A stretch of 64,000 nt of DNA from Thioploca ingrica (GTDB taxonomy: Bacteria; Pseudomonadota; Gammaproteobacteria; Beggiatoales; Beggiatoaceae). Location of the stretch: positions 4,030,001 through 4,094,000 of the forward strand of contig AP014633.1 of the NCBI GenBank assembly GCA_000828835.1, given 5' to 3'. The position numbers and the translations under genes were made by a program. Under the pieces are notes generated by a model. The model was not told the origin of the DNA and made no database searches. It saw nothing but the letters and a program-made list of their open reading frames with translations. How positions within the stretch are numbered: position 1 is the first letter of the stretch; each line of letters opens with the position of its first letter. Below are positions 62,298 through 64,000 of this stretch, piece after piece.

Positions 62298-64000
62298 ATG
62301 AACACGATTTTAAAGGTGTTATCTATTTTAAGTGTATTTTCAATTATTAATTTAGTCCAGGCCGGTGAATCCGGGTTACTGCTCGGTTTGCGGATCGGTG
62401 GACATTATGATACCGCGGCTACATTCGATAAACCAAAGAGTTTAGAAAATTCTCAAGAATCCGTTTCTTATCGTACTTTTTGGTTAAGTGCGCAAGATGG
62501 CAAGATTGAGTTAGTTGCAGAAAGAACTAATTTGTTGGTACCCCGTGAAGATGGGTTTTGGCGAATTGATGTTAAACAGAGTCGTTACAATAACTTTAAA
62601 GAAGATTTTATTTGGATTAATCCGGCACCGGATCCAGATGCTATTCCGAATCCTATCTTAGCGGAACAAGAAGGCGTTAACGCTTTTGATGTTTCATTGT
62701 TGGTTAAAGAACAAGGGATTGAAACCCCGGCGGGTGAATATTGCAATGGTCATGCTTACCGCGATATTTTGTTCATCGGAACTAACTATATGTCGGTAGG
62801 ATACGCTCGTAGCCAAATATGTAATGGTTCGGTTGGAGTTTCAACGGATAGTGCTTTACAAATGTTTTCATTAGATGAATTCAAACCGGTTAATATCTCT
62901 TCTTTAGTTGAAGCACAAGAAGGAACCGTTTTCTTACGCACGGCTAAAGAATATCAAGATAAAAATAAGGATAAAAATAGTCAAGAATGGGGAGATTTCA
63001 GTGGTGGTGTCGTACGCCAACCAGGCAAATGGGTTGTTAAAGGCCATTTTCCCATCAAGAAAGACAACTACACCCATTTTGATGTGCCAATAACCCCCTC
63101 TCAATTGGTCGAATACGGTGAACTTCATCCCGATTGGGAAACGATTAAACAGCTTGTTCCAGAAGCAATTGATGCTTTTAGTTCTCCGACTAAAGATTGG
63201 TTAGTGGTATTAACCAAAACCAGTCTACTCGGTTTTACCCTGAATGAAACCGGTATCAATTCTAAACCAGTACTGCAACTCTATTTAAAGCAACCGGTCA
63301 CCGCCGTGATGGGTCATTGGGCTGAAGGGTTAAGAGTGATGAATTGGAGTGAGGAAATTAAGAACGTTGGTCCTAACCCGCGGAAAAGTTGGATTACCGA
63401 TACCCCACTCTCACCGGAAGGTCAGATGATAGGTGTCATTGTCTGTAAAACGCCGACCTTGAGCATCCGTCAAGGAATGGGGCAACATACCAAACCCATT
63501 GGCAAAGTTAAAAAAGGCGCTAAACTACCAGTTTTAAATGTGTTAGGAAGTTGGTATCAAGTTAAGGTCAATGAAGATGTTAGTGGCTATGTTCACCGGG
63601 ATGACTTTAAAATTTTACCCAGCCTGCCATATATTCAAACCAGTTGTCCGATGAGCAATTGTAATTATGGGACTTGGAAACTGAAGCAAGCGACTTTAGT
63701 GTACGCAGAACCTTCTTTACAGTCAGAATCAACCACAAAACTGGAACCGATGCAAGTGGTAGAAGCATTAAAAGGTGAAATCCATACGTTAAGATATGGT
63801 GAGATTGAAGTCGTTAACGCAATAGAACTCAACGAAGATAATCAAAAGTTGACTTTACAACCTGGCGATCGGCTTTTTGATTTAGAATCGATTGGTTTGG
63901 GAATGCACACCATTTGGTATAACGGCGAAATATATTATTTAAATAATGGTTGGGATCCTGACACAGCTAAAAACAAAACCCCCTGGGGTAAAGAACTTAT
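62298..64000 (+). CDS. Secreted SH3b-domain protein, 3' end beyond the window
   Basis: The frame is open from ATG 62298 to the window end, at least 567 residues. A signal peptide (about 1-23, ending LVQA) is followed by a long beta-rich region without known family. A bacterial SH3 domain lies at about residues 374-440 (LSIRQGMGQHTKPIGKVKKG, VLGSWYQVKV, SGYVHRDDF). SH3b domains bind peptidoglycan or peptides, so an envelope role is inferred. The start has a strong TAGGAGGA ribosome site at 62286-62293, making this one of the best-supported starts in the window. Confidence 0.8.
   Translation, partial: MNTILKVLSILSVFSIINLVQAGESGLLLGLRIGGHYDTAATFDKPKSLENSQESVSYRTFWLSAQDGKIELVAERTNLLVPREDGFWRIDVKQSRYNNFKEDFIWINPAPDPDAIPNPILAEQEGVNAFDVSLLVKEQGIETPAGEYCNGHAYRDILFIGTNYMSVGYARSQICNGSVGVSTDSALQMFSLDEFKPVNISSLVEAQEGTVFLRTAKEYQDKNKDKNSQEWGDFSGGVVRQPGKWVVKGHFPIKKDNYTHFDVPITPSQLVEYGELHPDWETIKQLVPEAIDAFSSPTKDWLVVLTKTSLLGFTLNETGINSKPVLQLYLKQPVTAVMGHWAEGLRVMNWSEEIKNVGPNPRKSWITDTPLSPEGQMIGVIVCKTPTLSIRQGMGQHTKPIGKVKKGAKLPVLNVLGSWYQVKVNEDVSGYVHRDDFKILPSLPYIQTSCPMSNCNYGTWKLKQATLVYAEPSLQSESTTKLEPMQVVEALKGEIHTLRYGEIEVVNAIELNEDNQKLTLQPGDRLFDLESIGLGMHTIWYNGEIYYLNNGWDPDTAKNKTPWGKEL

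Overview
The window looks like a chromosomal stretch from a moderately AT-rich gammaproteobacterium, most plausibly a filamentous or giant sulfur bacterium of the Beggiatoaceae/Thiotrichales type. This placement is inference. It rests on gammaproteobacterial housekeeping blocks (metH, sucCD, tadA, hisS-yfgM-bamB, pheA-hisC, rsmI), very dense intergenic palindromic repeats, and an accessory load of large secreted repeat proteins, odd sensor fusions and toxin-antitoxin pairs of the sort also common in cyanobacteria. No tRNA, rRNA, CRISPR array or complete insertion sequence was seen.

Layout. 1-7.2 kb: metH (cut by the window start), an M48 lipoprotein protease, a membrane histidine kinase and a family-3 solute-binding protein. 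7.6-14.4 kb: two tandem paralogous receptor-channels. Each joins a type-1 periplasmic binding domain, a region resembling the extracellular domain of pentameric ligand-gated channels, and an MscS pore; one also carries a cyclic-nucleotide-binding domain. This is the most unusual item here. 14.8-19.8 kb: a small secreted protein, the ergothioneine genes egtB-egtD, a lipoprotein, a DUF29 protein and RNase T2. 19.9-22.1 kb: a small mobile patch with mazEF, a DUF433/DUF5615 pair and an IS630-type transposase remnant. 22.2-28.2 kb: core genes sucD, sucC, tadA, hisS, yfgM, bamB. 28.3-32.6 kb: an accessory insert after bamB, holding a DUF262/HEPN pair, an SmbP-like histidine-rich heptad protein and a SWIM zinc-finger protein.

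33-37 kb: a very large multicopper oxidase with Gly-rich repeats inserted between its cupredoxin domains. 37.7-39.9 kb: a partner-switching cassette (PP2C phosphatase, HATPase kinase, STAS protein) whose phosphatase gene has an in-frame TGA and an apparent loss of its sensor domain. 40-55 kb: an AAA ATPase, then a run of exported proteins (TPS-type haemagglutinin, papain-like protease with CARDB repeats, NHL-repeat protein, LRR multidomain protein). Among these lie an AraC regulator whose 5' end contains ten copies of a 7-bp repeat and a vapBC pair. 55-64 kb: an amidohydrolase lipoprotein, a degenerate receiver-domain protein, hisC, pheA, rsmI, a guanine-deaminase-like enzyme, and a secreted SH3b protein cut by the window end.

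Functionally the window mixes central metabolism with envelope sensing (kinase, receptor-channels, partner switch), cell-surface or matrix proteins and genome-defence or addiction modules. Four palindrome families fill many gaps: GTAGCCTGGAT-type, GTAGGGTGGGC-type, CCAAGCTCTGCTTGG-type and CAATGCCNTTAAGTT-ended elements. Several sit exactly at the edges of broken or decaying genes.
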